Below are positions 7,550 through 15,463 of a DNA stretch of 64,000 bases, one piece after another (position 1 is the first letter of the stretch; each line of letters begins with the position of its first letter). A program made the position numbers and the translations under genes. The stretch is from Priestia koreensis (GTDB taxonomy: Bacteria > Bacillota > Bacilli > Bacillales > Bacillaceae_H). The stretch lies in contig NZ_LILC01000016.1 in NCBI RefSeq assembly GCF_001274935.1, forward strand, positions 74,246 through 138,245, in the 5' to 3' direction. Under the pieces are notes generated by a model. It was not told where the DNA came from, made no database searches, and was given only the letters and a program-made list of their open reading frames with translations.

Positions 7550-9091
7550 ATGCACATACTCGCTAACCGTAAAGGACTTCAACATGGACAAAAAACCGGA
7601 CCTATTACGATTAATTATGGATTTATGAAGGCATTATTTAATATTGAGCTTTCCTATGACTCTGGTGAATCGTTCTCCATTACGAAAAACTCTTCTGAAA
7701 CGGAAGGTCGCTATCGAAAGCTTCATCATTTAGTGCGTGCGGACTTTTATGCAGCTATGCTTCTTCAAGCAGTTTGTCATGCAACCACGTATGATATTAA
7801 TAACGTGAACTATGCTTCTCTTTATGATGCGCTTTGTATGTGGTATGAGGATCCCATCAGCTTTTATGAGTTTGTCATTTCATTGAAGAAATTTGAGCAG
7901 CTTGGGCTCATTACGCTTGTAAATCGAAAAGAGAATGGACGCTTTGATATTCAGCTTCGAATTTTAGAAGAGGATACGTATTTTATCGTTTCTTCTCCAG
8001 TGGTGTTTACAAAGGGCTTTACGGATCTTAGCCTGTCACATTGGAAGTTATTTTTTGCTGCCCTTCTTCAAACAGGCACAGGAAAAGAAAAAGTTCTCTT
8101 CCGCCAGTTCGATAACGAGCAGCACGATAATATGATGCACAAAGGACTGAAACAATTCCTTCATAAACATCAAGCATCCGATGTAAAACGTTTAATCGAG
8201 GAGTTAATCACGATTCCGGTATACAACGAAAAGCCGTTATTTATTCGTCCAAAAGAACAGCTGACATACAAATACGAGGGGCGAAAGCTTTCTGTCGCTT
8301 ACTTCTCTGTACATCCTAGCTGGATCCTTTCACATAAGAAAGGGCAAAAATATCATTTTCCGATTCAACCCGTCGTGAAATTTTCACGATTTGCATGGTT
8401 TATTCAGCATGAGCTAGAGCAACTAGGGTTAACTGAGCACTTCACAAATAACATACCGCTCGTGAATGAGCTGATCAGCACGCTGAAACCGAAAGGCAAA
8501 GTACTCTCGCGCCATGTTCTACATAAAATTCGAGAGTACATTCGTGAACAGCACGTTTTGCCTACGTCCCTAACAGCCTTCATCCAAAACGTTTCACGTA
8601 GCCGTATGAAGGCGACGATCGAAAATTTAGCACGAACAGAAGGCGTTCATCAATGGATTGCTCCTCATATGAACGGTGAAGTAAAAGAACAGAGAACGGA
8701 AGCATTTGTAAGTCGTATGAGCTACTTTGCAACGCCTACACTGCGTAAGCTCTTTAAAAAGGGATATACATATTTACAGCGCTACTACACGCGCCTTGCT
8801 CTTTATACATCAAATGATTATAAGCATGTGCAGGAATTTGACCACATGCCGATGATGAAGGAAATTCGTAAAACGGCCGCACGGAAAAAAGTGTGCCCTG
8901 CTGCCTATGCCGCGCTTGAAAAAGAAGCGCTTGAAATGTGGGAAGCGAATCCAGATTGGGAACGATGGCAAGTCACGAACGAACTTGGTAAATGGCTCTT
9001 AGATCAGCTCGAGCATTTGCCTTCACAGGACACGATGGCCGTACTTCCACCTGGCGTTCAGCTTGAAGACATTTTACTGTCGTTTTCCTGA
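7550..9091 (+). CDS. Large replicon-type protein, candidate replication initiator
   Basis: 513 aa from ATG at 7550, chosen over GTG 7538 because the AAAGGTGG ribosome binding site lies 7-10 nt upstream of it. Soluble, mixed alpha/beta, rich in aromatic and basic residues, with no transmembrane segment. Stretches such as RADFYAAMLLQAVCHAT and FYEFVISLKKFEQLGLITL look like winged-helix modules. I know no named family for it. It sits next to iterons and is divergent from an HTH protein, which resembles theta-plasmid Rep loci; this role is inferred from context only. It ends with a well-formed hairpin at 9118-9156. Confidence 0.75.
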   Translation: MHILANRKGLQHGQKTGPITINYGFMKALFNIELSYDSGESFSITKNSSETEGRYRKLHHLVRADFYAAMLLQAVCHATTYDINNVNYASLYDALCMWYEDPISFYEFVISLKKFEQLGLITLVNRKENGRFDIQLRILEEDTYFIVSSPVVFTKGFTDLSLSHWKLFFAALLQTGTGKEKVLFRQFDNEQHDNMMHKGLKQFLHKHQASDVKRLIEELITIPVYNEKPLFIRPKEQLTYKYEGRKLSVAYFSVHPSWILSHKKGQKYHFPIQPVVKFSRFAWFIQHELEQLGLTEHFTNNIPLVNELISTLKPKGKVLSRHVLHKIREYIREQHVLPTSLTAFIQNVSRSRMKATIENLARTEGVHQWIAPHMNGEVKEQRTEAFVSRMSYFATPTLRKLFKKGYTYLQRYYTRLALYTSNDYKHVQEFDHMPMMKEIRKTAARKKVCPAAYAALEKEALEMWEANPDWERWQVTNELGKWLLDQLEHLPSQDTMAVLPPGVQLEDILLSFS

Positions 9092-9117
9092 CTTCTTTCA
9101 TAGCCTAGTCGTACGTA

Positions 9118-9156
9118 AGCTCTACTCTTTTTTTTAATTAAAAAGAGAGTAGAGCT
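9118..9156 (+). terminator. Terminator after the 513-aa gene
   Basis: AGCTCTACTCT / AGAGTAGAGCT 11-bp stem extended inward by T/A pairs. Confidence 0.7.
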
Positions 9157-9701
9157 ATTTGTCATTGCGAAAAAAGCATGTGTCCTCCATCTTCTATCCC
9201 TCCTACTCCTTTTTGCCCTTTCACGATTCCTCATGATTATACAGCTTTTGTTGCATCTCATAAAAAAGCAAATAAAAATAAGTGGATAGTGTGTAAAATG
9301 TGAGAAGTGTGGATGATATGTGGAATCAATAACAAGCTATTTTCTGGATACTCATATAAAAACGAACAAAAATTCGTTGATATTGTGAATGATGTTAGTA
9401 GTGTGGACTGTTATGGTTTTTTGGTGAACCATCGCTAAAAGATCAAGTGAAAAATAGAATCGTATAAACATTAACAACAATGATTCAATATTCATTTGTT
9501 TTTTTATGCGTAAATCGCTTCAAACACTATTTAAAATGGTTTTTTTATGAAACGTTCAATTGGTATCTGTTTTTTCATTTTTAAAACCCCTCTCCTTCTT
9601 ACGCAGGTAAGGCATTGTGGATCCTATAAAAGGATTGTTCTTTATACAAGGATTTTATTTATATCTTTATATAAGAGAAAAGCTACTCACGTGCATACAC
9701 A
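9157..9701. other. Gene-free AT-rich interval
   Basis: No supported gene. Between 9281 and 9410 the motif TGTGGA or AGTGGA recurs four times, with 9308-9316 (TGTGGATGA) one base off a reverse-oriented DnaA box; the others match poorly. A CGAAC..AAAATTCG partial dyad lies at 9363-9376. Weak evidence for an accessory origin element. Confidence 0.3.
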
Positions 9702-9737
9702 AAAAAGTCTAGTAATGTGTTCACTACTAGACTTTTT
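9702..9737. terminator. Bidirectional terminator before the GNAT gene end
   Basis: AAAAAGTCTAGTA / TACTAGACTTTTT, 13-bp perfect stem; it serves the minus-strand acetyltransferase. Confidence 0.88.
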
Positions 9738-9740
9738 CCA

Positions 9741-10628
9741 CTATATACGCTTAATGGTTCCCTTAAAAAAAGACAGTTCGTGTTTTATTAAAAATCCAGC
9801 TCGTTTATATAATTGAATAGCGCGCATATTTTTACTGTTTACACAAAGCTCGATTGTTTGTAACCGGTCAAACGAAAACATCCAGCTTAGCGCTTCATGC
9901 AGTAGCTTAATCCCTAACCTATTTCCACGGTATTCATTTTTAACCCCGATAAATTCAATTGCTCCTTCACCAAAATCAGGCTGAACCTCCACATAAACAT
10001 AGCCAGCTAATGTTGATTGCTCCGTTGCAACGAACACTTTTTGATGCTCATTGATTCTTTGTAAAATTTCACTTCCCTCATAATATGAAGACGGAAATAG
10101 ATTGTCATGAAGGATTTGAAAATCGTCATAAAGACTTATTGGAAGTTCTAGCGGTTTGCTACTATTCGTAGCAAGCTGTTTTTTTTCATAACCCAATATG
10201 CACTCATCGCTTACGTGCTGACAGTGCAGCTCTTCTGCTAATTGTAGCATCGTATGGTTTTCTTTGTTCGGGAACAGATAAAACGTATGAATATCGTCTG
10301 GCATGATGGAAAGAAGTTCATTCCACAGCATTCGACTTCGCTCTAAATCATGGTCCTCAACAAATGGGCCCCATATTTCTGCACGTTGATTTTCTAGATC
10401 AGCATCAAAACCAGCTACGCCGGCTATATGTCCGTTTTGGTACGCGACAACAAAGCTTTCATCGTAAGGCACATCCGATAATTCATGGCATAAAAAATGC
10501 GCTACTTCTTGATCATCCTGTCCGCAATAACCAACATGCATATTCGCTTTCTTATTGAGTCTTGCCATAAAACGTGCTACTTCGTTTAATGTTTTTGAGT
10601 TTACCCTCTCCACTGTAAATGTAGAAAT
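9741..10628 (-). CDS. GNAT family N-acetyltransferase (two-domain)
   Basis: About 295 aa. The C-terminal half (residues 150-295) is a complete GNAT domain with the acetyl-CoA loop NEYRGNRLGIKLL and the C-terminal NMRAIQLYKRAGF motif. The N-terminal half is a degenerate GNAT-like lobe. Only GTG 10613 is available as a conventional start, but it is 23 nt from the strong AAGGAGG ribosome binding site. An in-frame ATT at 10628 sits at the ideal 8-nt spacing and would add ISTFT, so I suggest an AUU start. The substrate is unknown. Confidence 0.8.
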   Translation of the reverse strand: MSTFTVERVNSKTLNEVARFMARLNKKANMHVGYCGQDDQEVAHFLCHELSDVPYDESFVVAYQNGHIAGVAGFDADLENQRAEIWGPFVEDHDLERSRMLWNELLSIMPDDIHTFYLFPNKENHTMLQLAEELHCQHVSDECILGYEKKQLATNSSKPLELPISLYDDFQILHDNLFPSSYYEGSEILQRINEHQKVFVATEQSTLAGYVYVEVQPDFGEGAIEFIGVKNEYRGNRLGIKLLHEALSWMFSFDRLQTIELCVNSKNMRAIQLYKRAGFLIKHELSFFKGTIKRI

Positions 10629-10888
10629 TATAACCCCCTCCTTGCCTTAATTTTCTAGACTATCCTTCGACATATGAATGACAAATACCTGTACACATTG
10701 AGGATTCTGATTCCTTTGCAATCCTTACACAAGAGGAGTATGATAAGAAATAATACTTCTACTTCAATCTAGCATACACCCCGTCTCTACCCAAGGACTC
10801 TCTACGTCTAAAACTTTGATAATCAAACTATTAATTTCGTATACAAAAAGACAAAAAAGCGACTGCTTTTTTGGTAAGAAGGTGATTG

Positions 10889-12082
10889 TTGTTGTATTGG
10901 AAACGAACGTTGCGTATTTTATGGCCGGCAAACTTTCTGCAGGCCGCTGGTATGAGTCTCATCATTCCCTTTCTCCCCCTCTATATTCAGCAACTAGGGA
11001 TTCATGATCATGATAGCATTGCCCGGTGGACAGGATGGATTTTCTCTGCTCAGTTCATTACGGCTTTTTTGTTTCAGCCGCTTTGGGGATCTCTTGCTGA
11101 TAAATATGGACGTAAGGTGATGCTTCTAAGATCTTCAATCGGAATGGGCGTTGTGACGATTTTAATGGGACTGGTCACAGGACCTGGTCAACTGCTCACT
11201 CTCCGTCTCATTAACGGATTATTTTCTGGATTTATTTCCATGTCCGTTTCGCTTCAAGCATCCGTAACGCCTGATAAAGATTCTGGTCGAGCGCTCGGTA
11301 CGCTCCAAACGGGTCAAGTGGTAGGGACATTAATTGGTCCCTTGCTCGGAGGGATTTTATCAGAGATTGTCGGATTTAGGGCGGTTTTCTTCGTGACAGG
11401 AGCGCTCATTCTTCTCGGAGGCCTTGTGGTCATGTTATTTGTGAAAGAGGATAAACCGAGCCGTCAGCAGGTAGCGAAAAAGCAAAAGGGAGACTGGAAG
11501 GCACTGCGCCCTCTTTTACCGGTATTCATCGCCGCAACGATTACACAAATTGCGATGATGAGCATACAGCCCCTTATTACGCTCTATACAAAAACACTCT
11601 ATACAGGTAGCCATCTAGCGCTGATTGTCGGTCTTGTGAGCGCTGTGACAGGAATTGCTAACCTAATTGGTTCACCTCTCTTAGGCAGACTGGGTGATAA
11701 AATTGGTCAGCGCAAAATCTTAATTCTTTCTCTGATCATGTCGATCCTTGCGTTCTTGCCGCAGGTATTCGCTACAAGTATTACCGTCTTGCTTGTTGGT
11801 CGATTCTTTCTCGGGTTGTTTATTGGCGGCATGATGCCCTCTCTGAACGTTTTAGTCAAAAAGCTGGCTCCGAAAAATCTCCAAGGGACGGCATTTGGGA
11901 TCAACTCCTCTGCGCGTTTCCTCGGCAATTTGCTAGGACCACTCATCGGAAGTACCGTAGCAGCTGCTTACAGCATTCAGGACGTGTTTTTCATTACGAT
12001 GACGTTCCTGTTTGTCAATCTTATTGCAATTGCGTGGAATCGAAAATTGGATGTTCCGATCGTGCAGACAAAAGAAACGTAA
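10889..12082 (+). CDS. MFS multidrug efflux transporter
   Basis: About 397 aa, 12 predicted helices. The loop 2-3 motif GSLADKYGRKVMLLRS and the helix-5 drug-antiporter motif GPLLGGILSE identify a drug:H+ antiporter-1 exporter; a second GSPLLGRLGDKIGQRK copy begins the C-half. The start is one of three consecutive TTG codons (10886, 10889, 10892) behind AAGAAGGTG; spacing favours the second or third. It is monocistronic, with a terminator directly after the stop. The drug range cannot be predicted. Confidence 0.88.
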   Translation: MLYWKRTLRILWPANFLQAAGMSLIIPFLPLYIQQLGIHDHDSIARWTGWIFSAQFITAFLFQPLWGSLADKYGRKVMLLRSSIGMGVVTILMGLVTGPGQLLTLRLINGLFSGFISMSVSLQASVTPDKDSGRALGTLQTGQVVGTLIGPLLGGILSEIVGFRAVFFVTGALILLGGLVVMLFVKEDKPSRQQVAKKQKGDWKALRPLLPVFIAATITQIAMMSIQPLITLYTKTLYTGSHLALIVGLVSAVTGIANLIGSPLLGRLGDKIGQRKILILSLIMSILAFLPQVFATSITVLLVGRFFLGLFIGGMMPSLNVLVKKLAPKNLQGTAFGINSSARFLGNLLGPLIGSTVAAAYSIQDVFFITMTFLFVNLIAIAWNRKLDVPIVQTKET

Positions 12083-12118
12083 AAAGCTTCGTGCGCTTAG
12101 GCACGAAGCTTTTTACGT
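12077..12118. terminator. Strong bidirectional terminator after the MFS gene
   Basis: 18-bp perfect inverted repeat (12077-12094 with 12101-12118) with A and T runs inside the arms. It insulates the hisS2 leader from the exporter gene. Confidence 0.9.
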
Positions 12119-12140
12119 GGTTATTTTTGCACAAATGTAT

Positions 12141-12169
12141 TTGTAAAAATATTCTTGTTGTGCTAAAGT
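12141..12169 (+). promoter_or_regulatory. Candidate promoter of the hisS2 leader
   Basis: TTGTAA (12141-12146), 17-bp spacer, TAAAGT (12164-12169). Predicted start about 12176, 18 nt before the leader-peptide ATG. Confidence 0.55.
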
Positions 12170-12193
12170 AGGTAGAAATTAGGAGTGAAGACC

Positions 12194-12247
12194 ATGACAG
12201 AGGACCAAGTAAACATTCGCATACAACTACATCATCATACAAAATAG
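12194..12247 (+). CDS. Histidine leader peptide (17 aa) of the hisS2 attenuator
   Basis: AGGAG lies 8 nt before an ATG that opens the 17-codon frame MTEDQVNIRIQLHHHTK, stop TAG at 12245. Three consecutive CAT codons (12230-12238) lie five codons from the stop. The stop codon lies in the 5' arm of the first downstream hairpin, and a U-tailed terminator hairpin precedes a histidyl-tRNA synthetase gene. This is the layout of enterobacterial his-leader attenuation: ribosomes short of His-tRNA stall on the CAT run and break the first hairpin. Bacillus aminoacyl-tRNA synthetase genes normally use T-boxes, and no T-box sequence is visible here. Confidence 0.75.
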   Translation: MTEDQVNIRIQLHHHTK

Positions 12248-12341
12248 CTTTGCTGCAAGATTTTTTAAAAATCTTTTATAGCAAGGCTATTTCTCATGAA
12301 ACCGCATTGATTAAGTATTTTTAATCAAGAGCGGTTTTTTT
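12242..12341 (+). promoter_or_regulatory. Attenuator of hisS2: pause hairpin plus terminator
   Basis: Hairpin 1: AAATAGC.TTGCT (12242-12254) with AGCAA.GCTATTT (12280-12292). Terminator: ACCGC.TTGATTAA (12301-12314), 6-nt loop, TTAATCAA..GCGGT (12321-12335), then seven Ts. An alternative pairing of 12267-12275 with 12313-12322, with one bulge, would use part of the terminator arm and loop and could be the antiterminator. The alternative fold is inferred. Confidence 0.75.
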
Positions 12342-12390
12342 ATTTGCTGGTGGTCTTTGCCTACTTATTAACATTAGAGGAGGAAACATT

Positions 12391-13665
12391 ATGATGAAAA
12401 AGATGGATTATCAAAACGTAAAAGGAACACAGGATTTTTTACCAGAGGCAGAATTGATTCGAAAACGCGTCAAACGAACGCTTGAAGATGTTTTTATGAA
12501 GTACGGATGTCTTCCGCTTGAAACCCCTATTTTAAACTATACCGAGCTTATGGCATCTAAATATGGTGGTGGTGCTGAGATTTTAGAAGAGATGTATACA
12601 CTATCAGATCGCGGTGAGCGTGATCTTGCTTTGCGCTACGACTTAACCATCCCCTTCGCTAAAGTGGTTGCAATGAACCCTGGTCTTAAAATGCCGTTCA
12701 AACGATATGAGATCGGCAAGGTGTTTCGCGATGGGCCAATAAAAACGGGCCGATTTCGCGAGTTTACACAATGTGATGTAGATGTTGTCGGGATAGAGTC
12801 ACAAATGGCAGAAGCAGAGCTGATGGTCATGGCGCTAGATGCGTTTAAGGAATTAAATCTGGACGTGATCATTCAATACAACAATCGGAAGCTTCTAGTA
12901 GGGCTATTAGAGGTGCTTTCCGTAGACAAAGCACACGTAAATGATGTCATTTTAACGGTTGATAAGGTTGAAAAAATTGGCGTTGAGGGCGTTATAAAAG
13001 AGTTAAAGGACAAGGATGTTCCAATCAGTGCGATTGACGGCATCGAGCGCTTTTTAACGACGTATGAGGATTCCTCCTTTTTTGAGCGCTACAAACACAA
13101 CTCACTAATTCAAGAAGGTCTTGCTGAATTAGAGGAACTGCAAACGTACTTAGACTACCTTGAGGTCAGCGATCAATGTGTATTTCACCCGTTTTTAGCT
13201 CGTGGGTTGGAAATCTATACGGGCACCATTTATGAAATCTTCTTATCTGACCAAACGATTAAATCGAGCATCGGAAGCGGCGGTCGTTATGATAATGCCA
13301 TTGGTGGTTTAGTTGGTACAAACGAAACGTTCTCAACGGTTGGAATCTCCTTTGGTCTAGACGTCATTTATACCGCTCTTGAACGAATGGATCAACAACC
13401 AGCAAACGAAGGCTTGACCGATTATCTAATCGTTCCCCTTAAAACGGAAAAAGAAGCGCTTCTTCTGGCACGAACGCTCCGCGAACAAGGAAAACGTGTT
13501 GAAATTGAGATGACGGGTAAAAAAGTGGGAAAAGCGTTAAATCGTGCAAACAAAGAACGCATAAAAAAGGTCATCATACTCGGTGAAAAAGAGATCGAGC
13601 AAAATCAGCTTATAGTAAAAGAAATGGCGACAGGAGAGGAAGTACAGATGACCTTCGTGTTTTAG
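12391..13665 (+). CDS. hisS2: Histidyl-tRNA synthetase, second copy (HisS2 type)
   Basis: 424 aa, class II synthetase charging tRNA-His. Motif 2 is clear (RYEIGKVFRDGPIKTGRFRE, about residues 108-127), as are the HisA motif LARGLEIYTG (about 270) and motif 3 GSGGRYDNAIGG (about 305). The C-terminal anticodon-binding domain starts about 345 (DYLIVPL). The diverged DGPIK-GRFRE insert is shared with the extra HisS found beside the T-box-controlled hisS in B. cereus, so this is probably a paralog. Strong GAGGAGG site. Expression is probably controlled by the upstream His leader peptide and terminator. Confidence 0.93.
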   Translation: MMKKMDYQNVKGTQDFLPEAELIRKRVKRTLEDVFMKYGCLPLETPILNYTELMASKYGGGAEILEEMYTLSDRGERDLALRYDLTIPFAKVVAMNPGLKMPFKRYEIGKVFRDGPIKTGRFREFTQCDVDVVGIESQMAEAELMVMALDAFKELNLDVIIQYNNRKLLVGLLEVLSVDKAHVNDVILTVDKVEKIGVEGVIKELKDKDVPISAIDGIERFLTTYEDSSFFERYKHNSLIQEGLAELEELQTYLDYLEVSDQCVFHPFLARGLEIYTGTIYEIFLSDQTIKSSIGSGGRYDNAIGGLVGTNETFSTVGISFGLDVIYTALERMDQQPANEGLTDYLIVPLKTEKEALLLARTLREQGKRVEIEMTGKKVGKALNRANKERIKKVIILGEKEIEQNQLIVKEMATGEEVQMTFVF

Positions 13666-13690
13666 TTATCTCAGACAAAGGAATACATGG

Positions 13691-13725
13691 AAAAAGCTTG
13701 GTTTACCAGCAAACCAAGCTTTTTT
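13691..13725 (+). terminator. Terminator after hisS2
   Basis: AAAAAGCTTGGTTT / AAACCAAGCTTTTT, perfect 14-bp stem and T run. Confidence 0.9.
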
Positions 13726-13750
13726 TCCTATTGAAAAGGTTCTCCGTCTC

Positions 13751-13957
13751 TTACAGAAAATACACCAGTCCAGCAAGTCCGAATGAGATCACCCCAACGC
13801 CCCCAGAGACAATTGCGATTTTTGTACGGTAGTTTTGATGAGCGTTCGTTTCAGAGTGAAAGTTGGCTCGTTGCTGCTGCCCACCTGTCCAAACTCCGAT
13901 AAACAGACCGGAAATAACTATTCCGATTCCTCCAATGATGAGTAATACCGTTAGCAT
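13751..13957 (-). CDS. Small DUF5316-type membrane protein
   Basis: 68 aa with two hydrophobic helices (residues 3-23 and 46-67) joined by a polar loop containing GGQQQRANFHSE. The layout and the WTGGQQQRANFH word recall Bacillus DUF5316 proteins of unknown function. It has a GGAGGCGAAGG-type ribosome binding site. Confidence 0.7.
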   Translation of the reverse strand: MLTVLLIIGGIGIVISGLFIGVWTGGQQQRANFHSETNAHQNYRTKIAIVSGGVGVISFGLAGLVYFL

Positions 13958-13979
13958 CCCCTTCGCCTCCTTCTGTGTT

Positions 13980-14426
13980 TTAGAGTGAATAAATTAAGAC
14001 GTTCTCAATTTCCCCGCCCATTTTTTCATAAAAGCGCTGTGCACGCTGGTTGTCTTTGGCCGTTTCCCACGTCATGCGCGCAAAGCCGTTTTGTAAGCTA
14101 TATTCATGACATGCTTTAAAAAGCGCAGTGGCAGCTCCCCCTCCGCGTGATTCTTCGACTAGGTAGAGATCGTTCATGACCGTAATCTTTTGCGCACTTG
14201 TTGTACTATATGTAAAATAAAGCGTCGCAAAACCGATCAAGTGCCCATTTTCTTCGGCAACAAATTGAATGCCCTCTTGCTGACGGAGCATCGTGTGGAT
14301 AATTCCTTGCACATGCTCAAGAGGTGGTTTTGGACATTGATAAAAATCGACGATGTATTCATACATCAGAATGGTAATATTGTTCACATCTGCTTGCTGT
14401 GCTTGTCGCACCGTAAATCCTGCCAT
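13980..14426 (-). CDS. GNAT family N-acetyltransferase
   Basis: 148 aa from ATG 14426, chosen because GAAGGAG lies 8 nt upstream; the longer frame to 14537 runs into the neighbour gene and adds non-GNAT sequence. Complete GNAT fold: LYLVEESRGGGAATALFKA acetyl-CoA loop at residues 86-104 and NQRAQRFYEKMGG near the C terminus. It resembles spermidine/diamine acetyltransferase-like proteins, but the substrate is not evident. It follows the PPOX gene on the same strand by 80 bp. Confidence 0.88.
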   Translation of the reverse strand: MAGFTVRQAQQADVNNITILMYEYIVDFYQCPKPPLEHVQGIIHTMLRQQEGIQFVAEENGHLIGFATLYFTYSTTSAQKITVMNDLYLVEESRGGGAATALFKACHEYSLQNGFARMTWETAKDNQRAQRFYEKMGGEIENVLIYSL

Positions 14427-14505
14427 CGTTCTCGCTCCTTCTTCGTTAAGCACCTGTTCCTCATAAGCTGACTGACACAAGATGCATAAGCCATAAGGCT
14501 GGTTT

Positions 14506-15138
14506 TTAGTACAGCTTTGTTTTGTATCCCTCTTCAAAATCTGCTTTGAGTCGTTCCGGTGTCATTTCGGGGATTTTAACATGGGTGGATAAAATTTGAG
14601 CAGTATTCGGCTTTTCCTCTTCCCGCAACCATGTGGAAGGCTCCCACAAATTTGATCGTTTTAATGCCTTGCCGCAGTGCATGAAGCACTCTTCCACTTC
14701 AACTGCAATTCCCATAAGTGGTAGTTTGTCATTTACCTTCATTTTTTCAAGAACGTCCTCATCACAAATAATGCTTGCTTTTCCATTTACACGTAGCGAT
14801 TCGCTTATTCCTGGAATGAAGAAGATCAGCCCAACGTGTGGGTTTGTCAAAATATTTTTGATGGAGTCACCGCGCTTATTGCCGGGACGTTCGGGAATAA
14901 CAAGCACATTCTCATCCAATACGTAGACAAATCCAGGCATATCGCCTCTTGGTGAACTGTCACAAATCCCCTTATCGTTAGCCGTCGCAATTGTTAAGAA
15001 AGGTGAATGAGCAATAAATTGTTGGCAGCCCTCATCTAAATGATGAATGACTTTTTTTGACGCACGTTCACTCGGCGTACCGATTCGTGCACGTAATTCT
15101 TCTTCTGATGTAATAAAATGCTGAAAATATGGCTTCAT
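14506..15138 (-). CDS. PPOX-family FMN-dependent flavoprotein (DR2398-like)
   Basis: 210 aa. A pyridoxamine-5'-phosphate-oxidase-like split barrel: FLTIATANDKGICDSSPRGD near residue 47, IPERPGNKRGDSI (FMN phosphate contact) near 81, and HVGLIFFIPG near 99. The length and these words fit the subfamily often described as MSMEG_1061/DR2398 FMN-binding proteins, which reduce or sequester flavin or F420-like cofactors. The exact substrate is unknown. ATG with GGATG upstream. Confidence 0.88.
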   Translation of the reverse strand: MKPYFQHFITSEEELRARIGTPSERASKKVIHHLDEGCQQFIAHSPFLTIATANDKGICDSSPRGDMPGFVYVLDENVLVIPERPGNKRGDSIKNILTNPHVGLIFFIPGISESLRVNGKASIICDEDVLEKMKVNDKLPLMGIAVEVEECFMHCGKALKRSNLWEPSTWLREEEKPNTAQILSTHVKIPEMTPERLKADFEEGYKTKLY

Positions 15139-15230
15139 TTGTTTTTGACATCCTTCCTGCTAGTGCGTACGCTACTACTTTATCATATAAAAACCATTTT
15201 TATATTATTTTACTAAAATAGTAAAAAACA

Positions 15231-15254
15231 AAAAAAGCCGCAAATGCGGCTTTC
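15231..15254 (-). terminator. Terminator of the murE-like operon
   Basis: AAAGCCGC / GCGGCTTT with a T run on the minus strand, 4 bp past the stop of the 60-aa gene. Confidence 0.9.
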
Positions 15255-15257
15255 CCA

Positions 15258-15440
15258 TTACATGCTAATAAATCCGAACTCGACGAAAAATACAAAAGCA
15301 AACGTCAGCAATCCACCAATCATAACGGTATTATGGGTATTCTCCTTTGCATGTAGCTTTTTTAAAAAAAGCGTCAGGTTAACAAACCATAGAACGCCAA
15401 GAATCGGAATAATAAAAAATAAGACCACTGGAAGCGTCAT
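15258..15440 (-). CDS. Small two-helix membrane protein
   Basis: 60 aa: helix 1 (residues 4-26), a KKLHAKENTHNT polar loop, helix 2 (39-58). It starts 23 bp after the murE-like stop and is followed by a terminator, so it is the second gene of that operon. No family recognised. Confidence 0.7.
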   Translation of the reverse strand: MTLPVVLFFIIPILGVLWFVNLTLFLKKLHAKENTHNTVMIGGLLTFAFVFFVEFGFISM

Positions 15441-15463
15441 CTTTTCACCGACTTTCTGAATGG

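Noticed and set aside
9281..9410. DnaA-box cluster (TGTGGA words)
   Set aside because: Only one site is within one mismatch of the consensus; kept as a weak note, not a feature.
12242..12341. T-box riboswitch upstream of hisS2
   Set aside because: No AGGGTGG-ACCGCG T-box sequence or specifier stem; the leader is too short and holds a translated His-rich frame instead.
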